A model generated the notes under the pieces. It searched no databases. It saw only the letters and a program-made list of their open reading frames with translations, and was not told the origin of the DNA. Below are positions 23,264 through 31,617 of a stretch of DNA of 34,280 nucleotides, piece after piece. Source of the DNA: S010-17 sp036478895 (GTDB lineage Bacteria > Bacteroidota > Bacteroidia > Flavobacteriales > Flavobacteriaceae); contig JAZGEV010000010.1 of assembly GCA_036478895.1 (NCBI GenBank), positions 1 through 34,280 on the forward strand. The letters are read 5' to 3'. Each line of letters begins with the position of its first letter. Within the stretch, counting starts at the first letter, position 1. The translations under genes and the position numbers were made by a program.

Positions 23264-26044
23264 CTAATTCTTAGAATTAGCGTACTCAGAAGGTGTACAG
23301 TTATATACCTCTTTAAAACGTTTACTAAAATAGGCATGGTCATTAAAACCAACACTATAACCTACTTGAGATACATTAATGTCTGACTTTTTTAATAAAT
23401 CCGCTGCAAGTTTTAAACGTTGGGATCTAATAAATTCTGAAGTTGACATACCAAAAAGTGCTTTTATTTTTCTATGTAGCTGCATTCTGCTCATACTCAC
23501 AGCATTACAAAATTCTTTCGTATTAAATGATGATTCTAATAAATTATCGTCCAATACGGTTTGTAAGCGCTCTAAAAATAACTGGTCGATAGAATTTATA
23601 GCTACATCTACAGGTTTTAAAATAACTTCTTGGCTAAACCTTTCTTGTAGTTTTTTTCTTATTTCTATCCGTTTTTCTACTTTTAATTTAAGTAAATCTT
23701 CGTTAAATGGTTTTGTTATATAATCATCTGCACCTATTTTAACGCCTTTAATTTCATTTTCTTCTCCTGCTTTTGCAGTAAGTAGGATAATAGGTATATG
23801 ACTTGTTCTTTCATCTACTTTTAAAGTATTACATAATTCTATACCGTCTTTTATTGGCATCATTATGTCACTAATAATGATATCTGGTATGTGTTTAATG
23901 GCTAAATCTATACCTTCTTGACCATTTTTAGCTTGTAATATTGAGTACGTATCACTAAAAATTGAACTTACATAAGTACGAACATCTGTATTATCTTCAA
24001 CAATTAATAAAATTGGCATTTCGTTATTTAAATCGGTTGATTCTTGATTTTCTGTTTTGTAAAGAGCTTCCTCTTTAATAAGATTTTGATCAAAATTAGA
24101 TGGTATTAATACGATTTCATCCTCTTTAAAACTTACTTTATTAATTGGAAGAACAATTTTAAAAACTGTCCATTTATTCTCGCTACTTTCTACAGTAATT
24201 TTACCTCTATGTAATGTTACCAATTCTTTAACCAATGCCAAACCAATTCCAACGCCTTCGCTTACGTTATTTGTTTGATAAAAGCGTTTAAAAACTTTGC
24301 GAAGTTCTTTTTCTGTTAATCCTTTACCTGAATTCTTTACTTCAAAAACTAATTTATCATCTTCAATAAATGTATTGCAAATTATAGTTCCATTTTCTGG
24401 TGTATATTTAATAGCATTTGAAAGTAAGTTTGTTATTATTTTCTCAATGGCGTCTTTATCAACCCAAGTATTTTTATTAGTATTGTTTGTATTAATTATA
24501 AAATCAATCTTTTTTTGTTTGGCTTTAAACGAAAACCCATCAATTAAATTACCAATAAATGGTATTGCTTTTGTTTTTAAAACTTTTAACTTTAAACTGC
24601 CAGATTCTAATTTTGAAATATCTAAAAGTTGATCGACTAAAGTAAGTAATCTATTAGAATTACGTTGTATCATTTTAAAATCTTGAATGTCCTCTTCTTT
24701 TAAATTTTGTTTTTTTAATTGTTTTTGTATAGGACCAGATATAAGTGTTAGTGGTGTTCTAAATTCATGTGAGATATTTGTGAAAAAATTTGATTTTAGT
24801 TTACTTAATTTAATAAGGTTTTCCTTTTTTTGTTTTTCATTATTGAAATCTATTTGATTCTTAACCTCTCTAATTGCAAGATGTTTATTCTGTAAAGAAA
24901 CAACTATTGAAAACAGAATAATTTCTATCAATACAGCTCCTAAAAAATAAAATGGATTTCCAAATATTAAACTTAAACTTTGACCTAGTATTAAAAATAA
25001 ACTCCCTAGTATAACAAAGCGTTTTAAAAGGCTCAATTTTTTACTAATTAAATAGATAAATACAGCTATAGAAATAATTAAATAGGTATAATTAAAGTAA
25101 TTATGAATAACAAAACGGTACTTGAAATATGGAAAAAAAATCACAAGTATTAACTCCAAAATAGCAAATAGAAAAGAAAATAGTATCGTATATTTAGCTA
25201 ATCTATATATTTTTAGAAAAGATTCTTTAACTTCAATAAATTTGACAACAAAATAAAAATAAGTAGTAGCTGTCATAACTATGCTAAACATTTCAATATA
25301 TGCACCTGTTCTTGGATGAATCATATTAAAAAAATTGTGAAAAACAGGAAATGTTGGAATAAAAATAAAAGATGTAAAAAATAAATAGAAGCTATAATTT
25401 AAGAAATTACGATCTTTTAAAACTAAAAAATTAACCAAAAATAGTAAGGCAGCTAAAAAAATTACTGCAATAAATATTTGATAATCATTAGTGTTACTAT
25501 AATTAATTACATTACTATTATGCCAATTATCCTTACTGTTAGAAAACAGCAAATAACCATCCTTTTTTAGAGAATGTAGCCCGTTTTTATACAATGGTTT
25601 TTTATTGAAATAGAAAGGTTTTGAAAAATCAATTGTTTTAGTTTCTAGTTTAATTATTGAAGCATCACTTGTGTCATACTTAATTCTTTTATTCTTACTA
25701 TATGAACCACAATTATATTTCACATAACCTTTTATTTGGGGAATGTAAAAATCACTATCATCTACAACATGAGGCGTAATTATAAGGTATTTAGTTTTAA
25801 CTTTCGGTAAAATTTTAATAGTATACCAAGTAATGGCTTGTATATTAAGAGGAGGTTTTTTTAACGACAGGAATGATTTGTTTTTAACATCATCAAACGA
25901 TAATTTTCGAGTCTTATCTACATAATAGTCCGTATATCCTTCCATAGAGATTAAACTATCTCTATGCACAACAATAATCTCCTTTTTTTGACAAAAAGAA
26001 TTAGTAATTATAAAAAAAGATGCAATTAAAATTAACTTTTTCAT
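23264..26044 (-). CDS. Hybrid two-component system regulator (7TM sensor, histidine kinase, receiver, AraC HTH)
   Basis: One-piece HTCS of about 926 residues. The frame opens at 26092, but the ATG at 26044 starts a proper signal peptide (MKKLILIASFFIITNSFCQ). Residues about 20-185 are a periplasmic beta domain similar to 7TMR-DISMED2. Residues about 190-390 hold seven hydrophobic helices (7TMR-DISM type). HisKA follows with ISHEFRTP (His426), then HATPase (SNAIKYTPENG, GKGLTEKELRKVF, GVGIGLALVKEL). The receiver has Asp726 (SDIMMP) and ITKPF, and the C-terminal AraC pair of HTHs ends GFNDHAYFSKRFKEVYNCTPSEY. Classic Bacteroides HTCS use Reg_prop propellers instead of a 7TM sensor. Probably controls the exported-protein operon downstream (20139-23027). 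Ligand unknown. Confidence 0.95.
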   Translation of the reverse strand: MKKLILIASFFIITNSFCQKKEIIVVHRDSLISMEGYTDYYVDKTRKLSFDDVKNKSFLSLKKPPLNIQAITWYTIKILPKVKTKYLIITPHVVDDSDFYIPQIKGYVKYNCGSYSKNKRIKYDTSDASIIKLETKTIDFSKPFYFNKKPLYKNGLHSLKKDGYLLFSNSKDNWHNSNVINYSNTNDYQIFIAVIFLAALLFLVNFLVLKDRNFLNYSFYLFFTSFIFIPTFPVFHNFFNMIHPRTGAYIEMFSIVMTATTYFYFVVKFIEVKESFLKIYRLAKYTILFSFLFAILELILVIFFPYFKYRFVIHNYFNYTYLIISIAVFIYLISKKLSLLKRFVILGSLFLILGQSLSLIFGNPFYFLGAVLIEIILFSIVVSLQNKHLAIREVKNQIDFNNEKQKKENLIKLSKLKSNFFTNISHEFRTPLTLISGPIQKQLKKQNLKEEDIQDFKMIQRNSNRLLTLVDQLLDISKLESGSLKLKVLKTKAIPFIGNLIDGFSFKAKQKKIDFIINTNNTNKNTWVDKDAIEKIITNLLSNAIKYTPENGTIICNTFIEDDKLVFEVKNSGKGLTEKELRKVFKRFYQTNNVSEGVGIGLALVKELVTLHRGKITVESSENKWTVFKIVLPINKVSFKEDEIVLIPSNFDQNLIKEEALYKTENQESTDLNNEMPILLIVEDNTDVRTYVSSIFSDTYSILQAKNGQEGIDLAIKHIPDIIISDIMMPIKDGIELCNTLKVDERTSHIPIILLTAKAGEENEIKGVKIGADDYITKPFNEDLLKLKVEKRIEIRKKLQERFSQEVILKPVDVAINSIDQLFLERLQTVLDDNLLESSFNTKEFCNAVSMSRMQLHRKIKALFGMSTSEFIRSQRLKLAADLLKKSDINVSQVGYSVGFNDHAYFSKRFKEVYNCTPSEYANSKN

Positions 26045-26141
26045 ATTGTTATCTATAGAATCTTTAAAGAACAAATTTGGATAAAGATACATTATTAATT
26101 AAATAGCAAATATTTTTAATAGATTTTCATTTAATATTCAA

Positions 26142-26149
26142 TACTTTTG
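26142..26149 (+). promoter_or_regulatory. -7 element for pgk
   Basis: TACTTTTG, 20 bp before the pgk ATG. Exact TAnnTTTG match; no TTG at -33. Confidence 0.5.
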
Positions 26150-26168
26150 TTAAAATAAATCACAATAA

Positions 26169-27356
26169 ATGACCACCATAAATAATTTCGAGTTCAAAGA
26201 TAAAAAAGCATTAATCAGAGTAGATTTTAATGTACCGTTAAACGATGAATACAAAGTAACCGATGCCACTAGAATTCAATCGGCAAGGCCAACAATCATC
26301 AAAATTTTAGAAGATGGTGGAAGTGTTGTATTAATGTCACATTTAGGTCGCCCAAAAGGTGTGGAAGATAAATTTTCATTAAAACACATTGTTGCTACGG
26401 TAGAAAAAATCATTGGTGTAAACGTTAAGTTTATTACAGATTGTGTAGGTGATGAAGTGGAGAATGCAGTCGCAAATCTAGAAAATGGAGAAATTTTATT
26501 ATTAGAAAATTTACGTTTTCATCCCGAAGAAAAATCGGGCGATAAAGCCTTTGCAGAAAAATTATCTAAACTAGGCGATATTTATGTAAATGATGCTTTT
26601 GGAACAGCACACAGAGCGCACGCATCAACAGCAGTAATTGCTCAATTTTTTCCTGAAAATAAATGTTTTGGATTACTATTAGCGAAAGAAATTGTAAGTA
26701 TCAACAAAGTGTTGAACGATAGTAAAAAACCCGTAACCGCTGTAATTGGTGGCGCAAAAGTGTCTTCGAAAATTGATGTTATTTTCAATATTTTAGATAA
26801 AGTCGATAATATTATTATTGGCGGCGGAATGGCTTATACATTTATTAAAGCCTTAGGTGGAAATATAGGAGAATCTATTTGTGAAGATGATAAAATGGAC
26901 TTAGCATTAGAAATTTTAGCGAAAGCGAAAGCGAATAAAACACGAATTCATTTACCAATAGATGTTAAGGCTGCAGATAGTTTTAGCAACGATGCAAAAA
27001 CCATCATTGTAGAAGCAAATGATATTCCAGATGGTTGGCAAGGTTTAGACGCTGGTCCAAAAACAAATGTTGGTAATTCTTTTGTAATAATGGGATCCAA
27101 AACCATTTTATGGAATGGTCCATTGGGCGTTTTTGAAATGAAAAGCTTCGAAAAAGGAACCAAAGAATTAGGCTTTGCTATTGCTGATGCTACAGCAGAA
27201 GGTGCTTTTTCATTAGTTGGTGGTGGCGATTCTGTAGCTGCAGTAAAACAATTTGGTTTTGCAGAAAAAATGAGTTACGTTTCTACTGGTGGTGGCGCAA
27301 TGCTTGAAATGCTAGAAGGAAAAAAATTACCAGGTATTGAAGCGATTTTGAAATAA
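26169..27356 (+). CDS. pgk: Phosphoglycerate kinase
   Basis: Glycolytic enzyme transferring phosphate between 1,3-bisphosphoglycerate and ADP in the cytoplasm. The 395-residue protein has the usual length and motifs: KALIRVDFNVPLN near the start, SHLGRPKG, LLLENLRFHPEE, YVNDAFGTAHRAHAST, AVIGGAKVSSKID, NIIIGGGMAYTF, WNGPLGVFE, and the C-terminal nucleotide-binding end LVGGGDSVAAVKQFG with STGGGAMLEMLEGKKLPG. The first visible in-frame ATG gives a natural start. A -7 element TACTTTTG lies at 26142-26149. Divergent from the HTCS gene, and followed 91 nt later by an aldo/keto reductase on the same strand. No oddities. Confidence 0.98.
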   Translation: MTTINNFEFKDKKALIRVDFNVPLNDEYKVTDATRIQSARPTIIKILEDGGSVVLMSHLGRPKGVEDKFSLKHIVATVEKIIGVNVKFITDCVGDEVENAVANLENGEILLLENLRFHPEEKSGDKAFAEKLSKLGDIYVNDAFGTAHRAHASTAVIAQFFPENKCFGLLLAKEIVSINKVLNDSKKPVTAVIGGAKVSSKIDVIFNILDKVDNIIIGGGMAYTFIKALGGNIGESICEDDKMDLALEILAKAKANKTRIHLPIDVKAADSFSNDAKTIIVEANDIPDGWQGLDAGPKTNVGNSFVIMGSKTILWNGPLGVFEMKSFEKGTKELGFAIADATAEGAFSLVGGGDSVAAVKQFGFAEKMSYVSTGGGAMLEMLEGKKLPGIEAILK

Positions 27357-27447
27357 GGAATTTTGCTGATTTGTTGAATGGTTGAATTTAGATATAGCTA
27401 GCACAGATTTAAACCAAACTCGTTATAGCTACAAAAGATTAAAACAA

Positions 27448-28485
27448 ATGAAATACACAAACCTACCAAACACTAACATTAAAGTTTCTAAAATTTGTTT
27501 AGGAACAATGACTTTTGGCGAACAAAATACTGAGAAAGAAGGGCACGAGCAATTAGATTTTGCTATTGAAAAAGGCGTTAATTTTATAGATACAGCCGAA
27601 ATGTATTCTGTTCCAGGGCGAAAAGAAACACAAGGAAGTACAGAGAAAATTATAGGTTCTTGGATTGCAAAAGGCAATAGAGACAAAATAGTTTTAGCAA
27701 CAAAAATTGCTGGTCCGTCACCAGGATTATCTTACATTAGAGATAATATGGGTTTTTCAAAAGCAGCCATTACAGATGCCATTGAAAATAGTTTAATCCG
27801 TTTACAGACTGATTATATAGACTTATACCAACTCCATTGGCCAGAGCGAAAAACCAATTGTTTTGGTGTGCGTAATTATCGCCATTTCGAAGATGAAAAG
27901 TGGTATGAAAACTTCTCGAAAGTTGTAGAAACTTTAAACGATTTAATAAAACAAGGCAAAATTAGGCAATATGGTTTGTCTAATGAAACTCCCTATGGAA
28001 TTTTACGTTATTTGGAAGAATCAAAAGAAAAAAACTTGGCTCAACCTATAAGTATTCAAAATCCCTATAGTTTATTAAACAGAACGTTTGAAATTGGGAA
28101 TGCTGAAATTTCAATAAAGAAAAATATTGGCTTACTTGCTTATTCTCCATTGGCATTCGGAATTTTATCGGGTAAATTTTTAAACGGACAAAAACATCCA
28201 AAGTCTCGTGTGGAATTGTATCCTCAAATGTCGCGGTACAACAGTCCAGAAGTTGAAAATGCTGTTGTAAAATACGCGAAAATTGCTAAAAAATACGATT
28301 TAAATTTCACACAAATGTCTTTGGCTTTTGTAAATCAACAACCTTTTTTAACTAGTAATATTATTGGTGCAACCAACTTAAATCAATTAAAAGAGAATAT
28401 TGCAAGTATTGATCTTACACTTTCAAAAGACGTATTAAAAGAGATTGAAGCAGTATTTATTTCTCAACCAAATCCAGCTCCATAA
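27448..28485 (+). CDS. tas: Aldo/keto reductase, Tas-like
   Basis: NADPH-dependent oxidoreductase of the aldo/keto reductase superfamily. A TTG at 27382 would give a longer form, but the ATG at 27448 starts the conserved sequence MKYTNLPNTNIKVSKICLGT and gives 345 residues, equal to E. coli Tas (about 346). Catalytic tetrad candidates are Asp and Tyr in FIDTAEMYS, Lys in VLATKIAG and His in LYQLHWPER. Tas-like inserts (SYIRDNMGFSKAAI, PERKTNCFGVRNYRHF) and the cofactor loop NIIGATNLNQLKENI are present. Tas suppresses tyrosine auxotrophy in E. coli, but the physiological substrate is unknown, so the symbol denotes similarity only. Confidence 0.88.
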   Translation: MKYTNLPNTNIKVSKICLGTMTFGEQNTEKEGHEQLDFAIEKGVNFIDTAEMYSVPGRKETQGSTEKIIGSWIAKGNRDKIVLATKIAGPSPGLSYIRDNMGFSKAAITDAIENSLIRLQTDYIDLYQLHWPERKTNCFGVRNYRHFEDEKWYENFSKVVETLNDLIKQGKIRQYGLSNETPYGILRYLEESKEKNLAQPISIQNPYSLLNRTFEIGNAEISIKKNIGLLAYSPLAFGILSGKFLNGQKHPKSRVELYPQMSRYNSPEVENAVVKYAKIAKKYDLNFTQMSLAFVNQQPFLTSNIIGATNLNQLKENIASIDLTLSKDVLKEIEAVFISQPNPAP

Positions 28486-28601
28486 AGTATTTAATATCAG
28501 TAAATTAAAAATAATTGTCAAGTAATTATAGATTGATTTTTGGAAATGTCAACTATTTATTGTTACTTTATCATTATTAATTAACTAAATATTAAAAAAT
28601 T

Positions 28602-28904
28602 ATGGATGTATTAGGAACAATTATCAATTTAGCAGGTGGCGCATTAGGCGGAAACGGTGCTGGAGGAATATTGAAAAAATTATCATTAGGAACAATGGGT
28701 AACACTGTTGTAGGACTTATTGGAAGTCTTGTAATGAAGTATGTACCAGCTTTAAGCGGTTTAATTAACTTAGGTGGTGATGCTGCTGCAAGTGGCGGCG
28801 GAGATATGATGGGCATGCTAAGTGGTTTACTTTCTGGTGGACTTGGTGGTGGTGTTTTAATGACTGTAGTTGGTCTTATTAAAAACGTATTACTTAAAAA
28901 ATAA
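28602..28904 (+). CDS. Small glycine-rich hydrophobic protein
   Basis: A 100-residue protein without a signal peptide, about one quarter glycine. It has alternating hydrophobic and glycine-zipper-like stretches: LGTIINLAGGALGGNGAGGI, GNTVVGLIGSLVMKYV, GMLSGLLSGGLGGGVLMTVV, and a basic end KNVLLKK. This suggests a membrane-associated or self-assembling small protein. It is a one-gene unit with a clear terminator at 28926-28959 and a weak promoter-like pair upstream (TTG at 28540, TACTTTAT at 28564). I do not recognise a characterised family. Codon use looks like a real coding gene because the frame is uninterrupted and its composition differs from the AT-rich flanks. Confidence 0.75.
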   Translation: MDVLGTIINLAGGALGGNGAGGILKKLSLGTMGNTVVGLIGSLVMKYVPALSGLINLGGDAAASGGGDMMGMLSGLLSGGLGGGVLMTVVGLIKNVLLKK

Positions 28905-28925
28905 ATACAATAACATATTATGTAG

Positions 28926-28959
28926 AAAATCCTAAAATTAATTTTTTAGGATTTTTTTT
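28926..28959 (+). terminator. Terminator after the glycine-rich small protein
   Basis: Stem AAAATCCTAAAA with TTTTAGGATTTT (28926-28937, 28944-28955), 6-nt loop, then a T-run to 28959. Confidence 0.8.
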
Positions 28960-29125
28960 GTTTAATAATTTAGAAGTTTAAAAGGTTTTTAGAAAATATC
29001 ACAACCTATACCTTATTAATACATCCAAATTTAGATTTTACATACAGGTTTCTTATAATATGATTCCTTTAGATAAATTTAAAAAACTTTTATAATTTAC
29101 TATTATAACTAAATTGATAATAATA

Positions 29126-29284
29126 TTAAGGATAAAAAAGCGGTTCTTTTTTAATTAGCGTAACTTGCCTATGAAATTCTTCTCCTTTAATAGTGTATTC
29201 AATCACAGCTTCATTGTCTTTTAAATGGGGATAATTTTGTTTTTTATCATAGGAGTAAGAGATTTTGGCTTTGAATAAAAAAAG
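29126..29284 (-). pseudogene. Truncated copy of the C-terminus of the lipoprotein at 31012-31500
   Basis: The last ~38 codons (29126 to about 29240) read YPHLKDNEAVIEYTIKGEEF then HRQVTLIKKEPLFYP, nearly identical to the end of the lipoprotein gene at 31012-31500 (changes K to E, S to T, W to R). The DNA match also covers the stop codon and a few bases after it. Upstream, similarity stops abruptly near 29240 and the frame closes at a stop at 29285-29287 with no start codon. This is therefore the broken 3' end of a paralogue, left by duplication or recombination. Confidence 0.85.
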
Positions 29285-29328
29285 TTAAACTTATTAAAAT
29301 TAGTGTAAAAATTAGTTTTTTAATTTTA

Positions 29329-29361
29329 AACAAGGGTAAGGAATATTTCCCTACTCTTGTT
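29329..29361 (-). terminator. Hairpin after the small membrane protein gene
   Basis: Fifteen-position stem with two G-U pairs (29329-29343 with 29347-29361), 3-nt loop, just after the stop at 29364. The U-tract is interrupted, so termination efficiency is uncertain. Confidence 0.55.
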
Positions 29362-29363
29362 TA

Positions 29364-29675
29364 TTATTTGAATTTAATTTTTTTATCTTTATAATAAAAT
29401 ATTAATAAATTCAAATAATATATTATTATGAAAAGATAGGCTAAATACAACATAATAACTTTTGTTGAAATAGAAATAAACTCATAAGGGTTGGTAAAAA
29501 AAACTATACCAGGATAGACAAAAATAATAAAAATAATAAAATGTCTATTTGCCTTGTCAATAAAAGGTTTATTAAACTTTCTATTTTTATCTAAAAAATA
29601 GTTGTAAGTAATATACGCTATAATAAGATAGAAAATAACAAAAAACCATTGTAAATATGTAAGTCCGTAAATCAT
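29364..29675 (-). CDS. Small integral membrane protein
   Basis: A 103-residue protein. The open frame extends upstream to 29738 inside the preceding gene, but the ATG at 29675, 10 nt after that gene's stop, is the likely start. It is almost wholly hydrophobic with three to four membrane helices (residues about 8-25, 45-62, 70-95) and a lysine-rich cytoplasmic end (YYKDKKIKFK). It is tightly linked to the lipoprotein at 29686-30336 and followed by a terminator-like hairpin (29329-29361), so the two make an operon. No family recognised; an immunity or anchoring role for its partner is possible but only a guess. Confidence 0.65.
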   Translation of the reverse strand: MIYGLTYLQWFFVIFYLIIAYITYNYFLDKNRKFNKPFIDKANRHFIIFIIFVYPGIVFFTNPYEFISISTKVIMLYLAYLFIIIYYLNLLIFYYKDKKIKFK

Positions 29676-29685
29676 AGATAATAGT

Positions 29686-30336
29686 TTAATTAGAATTTGT
29701 AATTCTTTCACAAGCCTCTTCAGCAACTGATTGCGCAATTCCTCCTGCTAGAATCCCTACAATAGGTGTGCAACAAGCACTGGCTGATGCACCTACAAAT
29801 GCTCCATATGCATTCGATAAAAACCAACAGCCAAAGCTTTTATTTTGGTTTCCTGAAAGGTTTGAAAATGAATTTAAAAAATCAATTTCTCCTGTAGAAA
29901 GGTCTTCCGAACTAATAAAATTCTGAATATCAATATATGTTAAATTACCTTCTGCAAATTTATTATTTAAAAAGGATTTAATTTTATTACTTATATAATT
30001 GTTTTGGAGTAAATGATTAATGACATTCTCTGCTAAAATTAGTGGAGTAGTATCATTATCAAAAACACCTAAATCCGCCAAAAGAGTTTCTGCTTGGTTA
30101 AAGTCATCTTCTGTGAATATGTTATCTGATTTTCCTTGAGAGTTTAATACTCTATCTTTAAAACTAATAAAATCCCCATATTCAATAAATTTAAGATAGG
30201 ATGATTTTTTTTGATATACATTAATGTCAAAATTAAGTTTTTTTAATTCTAAAGTTTCATTTTCAGGTTTTGTACAAGAGCTTAATGTAATCATTACTAA
30301 TAAAATAATGCTAATAATTTGTTTAATTGATTTCAT
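29686..30336 (-). CDS. Hypothetical lipoprotein with Cys/Gly-rich hydrophobic C-terminus
   Basis: A 216-residue lipoprotein (lipobox LSSC, Cys21). Residues about 25-165 are polar, mostly helical and rich in Asn, Asp and Lys. The C-terminus changes abruptly: from about residue 172 it reads GCWFLSNAYGAFVGASASA, then CCTPIVGILAGGIAQ and EEACERI, with four Cys and many small residues. Such a tail resembles the hydrophobic, Cys-bearing cores of some bacteriocin-like or halocin-like peptides, but I cannot assign a family. Cys spacing (C, then CC, then C) could allow two disulfides. It is in an operon with a small membrane protein. Function unknown. Confidence 0.7.
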   Translation of the reverse strand: MKSIKQIISIILLVMITLSSCTKPENETLELKKLNFDINVYQKKSSYLKFIEYGDFISFKDRVLNSQGKSDNIFTEDDFNQAETLLADLGVFDNDTTPLILAENVINHLLQNNYISNKIKSFLNNKFAEGNLTYIDIQNFISSEDLSTGEIDFLNSFSNLSGNQNKSFGCWFLSNAYGAFVGASASACCTPIVGILAGGIAQSVAEEACERITNSN

Positions 30337-31011
30337 AAATAATTAAGTTAATAAATTACCCTACATTATGTAGGCTTGGAAAATAGTTCCATAATACAGT
30401 AACTTTAATTGTTGTAATTACATACTTACACATAGTTCAATCTCTATATAGTGAGTGGCTTTATAGTTATTAAAACAATTTATTTTTTTTTGAACACATC
30501 TGCTTTTTATCAATCACATCATTTTAAATGACTGTACTTAATAAAAACCAAAATCCAACAAGCAGATACAAGTATCTAGAATATGTTATATTTGCACTGT
30601 TAAACTTCGGTTTGGCTGGGCATCTTAATTGGGTCTCAAATTCAATGTATAAGATGCCCTTTTTTTTATTTCTGTTTTTTTTTAATAGGTTTAAAATTCG
30701 TTGATATAAACATACAACAAATTATAATACCAAAACATACCGACAATTAGGTATGTTTAATTCTGTTTTTTTTTTTCAACACTCTACAAATCAATTCATT
30801 ATGTTTTTAGTATAATTTTAAATGAAATTGTTAAAAATTGCAAAAACGCAGATTTTCTAGAATTAGTATTTATAACGCAAGGTTTTGTGTGAAATAAATT
30901 AAAACGTTTTTACATTAAAATTACTAAGAAACTAGCTTAATTTTCAAAACTGGAGTTTGATGAAAAAATACCTTAAAATTATAGCTTATTTTGAATGTTA
31001 GAATAATAATA
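30337..31011. other. 675-bp gene-free stretch
   Basis: No coding frame of note. It holds the candidate small RNA (30587-30668). There is also a hairpin at 30733-30758 (AAACATACC with GGTATGTTT, 8-nt loop) followed 7 nt later by an 11-nt T-run, and a short palindrome CCTACATTATGTAGG near 30360 upstream of the lipoprotein gene. The rest is very AT-rich and otherwise featureless to me. Confidence 0.5.
30587..30668 (+). ncRNA. Candidate small RNA with own promoter and terminator
   Basis: A -7 element TATATTTG (30587-30594) is followed by about 70 nt ending in a 10-bp hairpin (GGGCATCTTA at 30619-30628 with TAAGATGCCC at 30651-30660; 22-nt loop) and eight T. There is no ORF of note between them. 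A perfect palindrome AGATACAAGTATCT (30564-30577) lies just upstream of the -7 element, where a regulator could bind. The transcript would run from about 30598 to 30668. Could also be a short leader/attenuator without a downstream gene. Not recognised as a known RNA family. Confidence 0.5.
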
Positions 31012-31500
31012 TTAAGGATAAAAAAGCGGTTCTTTTTTAATTAGCGTTACCTGCCAATGAAATTCTTCTCCTTTAATAGAGTATTTAATCACAGCTTCAT
31101 TGTCTTTTAAATGGGGATATTTTGGTTTTACAGGTGCAGAATTCCCATATTCTTCTATAGGTTCTACGTGTGCTCTTTGTGGACGAGGATCAGACAGGTC
31201 AATGCTTCCTTTTATAGAAATAAAGTCCTTAGTAGTCGTGAAAATTTTTCCTTTTTTATTATTGAAATAGACAGTTGTAAAAACAAGATCGTCAATAGGT
31301 TTGATCCCTTTTATTTCTATCTTAGCTCCTTTGACACCTTCGCGACCACCATATGAATATTGATACGTAGCTTCAGAATATGAGAATGGTTTATTGGCTT
31401 GTATTTTATCTGTTTTAGTGTCAGATAAATTGGTTGTTTTTTTCGATTTACAACCCCATAGTGTAAGTATTATTAAACTTACTAATACTATTTCTTTCAT
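31012..31500 (-). CDS. Hypothetical lipoprotein
   Basis: A 162-residue lipoprotein (lipobox LWGC, Cys17) with a Lys/Thr-rich linker and a beta-rich mature domain (SEATYQYSYGGREGVKGAKIEI, LVFTTVYFNNKKGKIFTTT, AVIKYSIKGEEFHWQVTLIKKEPLF). I do not recognise the family. A truncated second copy of its C-terminus lies 1.9 kb away (29126-29284) in the same orientation, so the gene belongs to a small duplicated set. No clear promoter is seen upstream (31501-31617 lies between it and sppA), so it may be transcribed by read-through from sppA. Confidence 0.75.
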   Translation of the reverse strand: MKEIVLVSLIILTLWGCKSKKTTNLSDTKTDKIQANKPFSYSEATYQYSYGGREGVKGAKIEIKGIKPIDDLVFTTVYFNNKKGKIFTTTKDFISIKGSIDLSDPRPQRAHVEPIEEYGNSAPVKPKYPHLKDNEAVIKYSIKGEEFHWQVTLIKKEPLFYP

Positions 31501-31617
31501 AAGTTAAAAGTGTATAAAAAAGTTACAGTTTATCTTTATTCTAATATTTAACAACAAAGCACAGCTTGTGCTAAATTTAATTCAATAGTCTATTATCTTT
31601 TATAAGAGAATACTAAA

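Noticed and set aside
23264..26044. HTCS as part of a polysaccharide utilisation locus
   Set aside because: No susC/susD pair, glycoside hydrolase or polysaccharide lyase is present in the window.
27382..27447. Longer TTG-started form of the aldo/keto reductase
   Set aside because: The added 22 residues are not family-like; the ATG at 27448 gives the normal Tas length and start.
30733..30776. Hairpin AAACATACC/GGTATGTTT followed by a T-run as a terminator
   Set aside because: The T-run starts 7 nt after the stem and no transcript is evident upstream except the small RNA, which already has a terminator.
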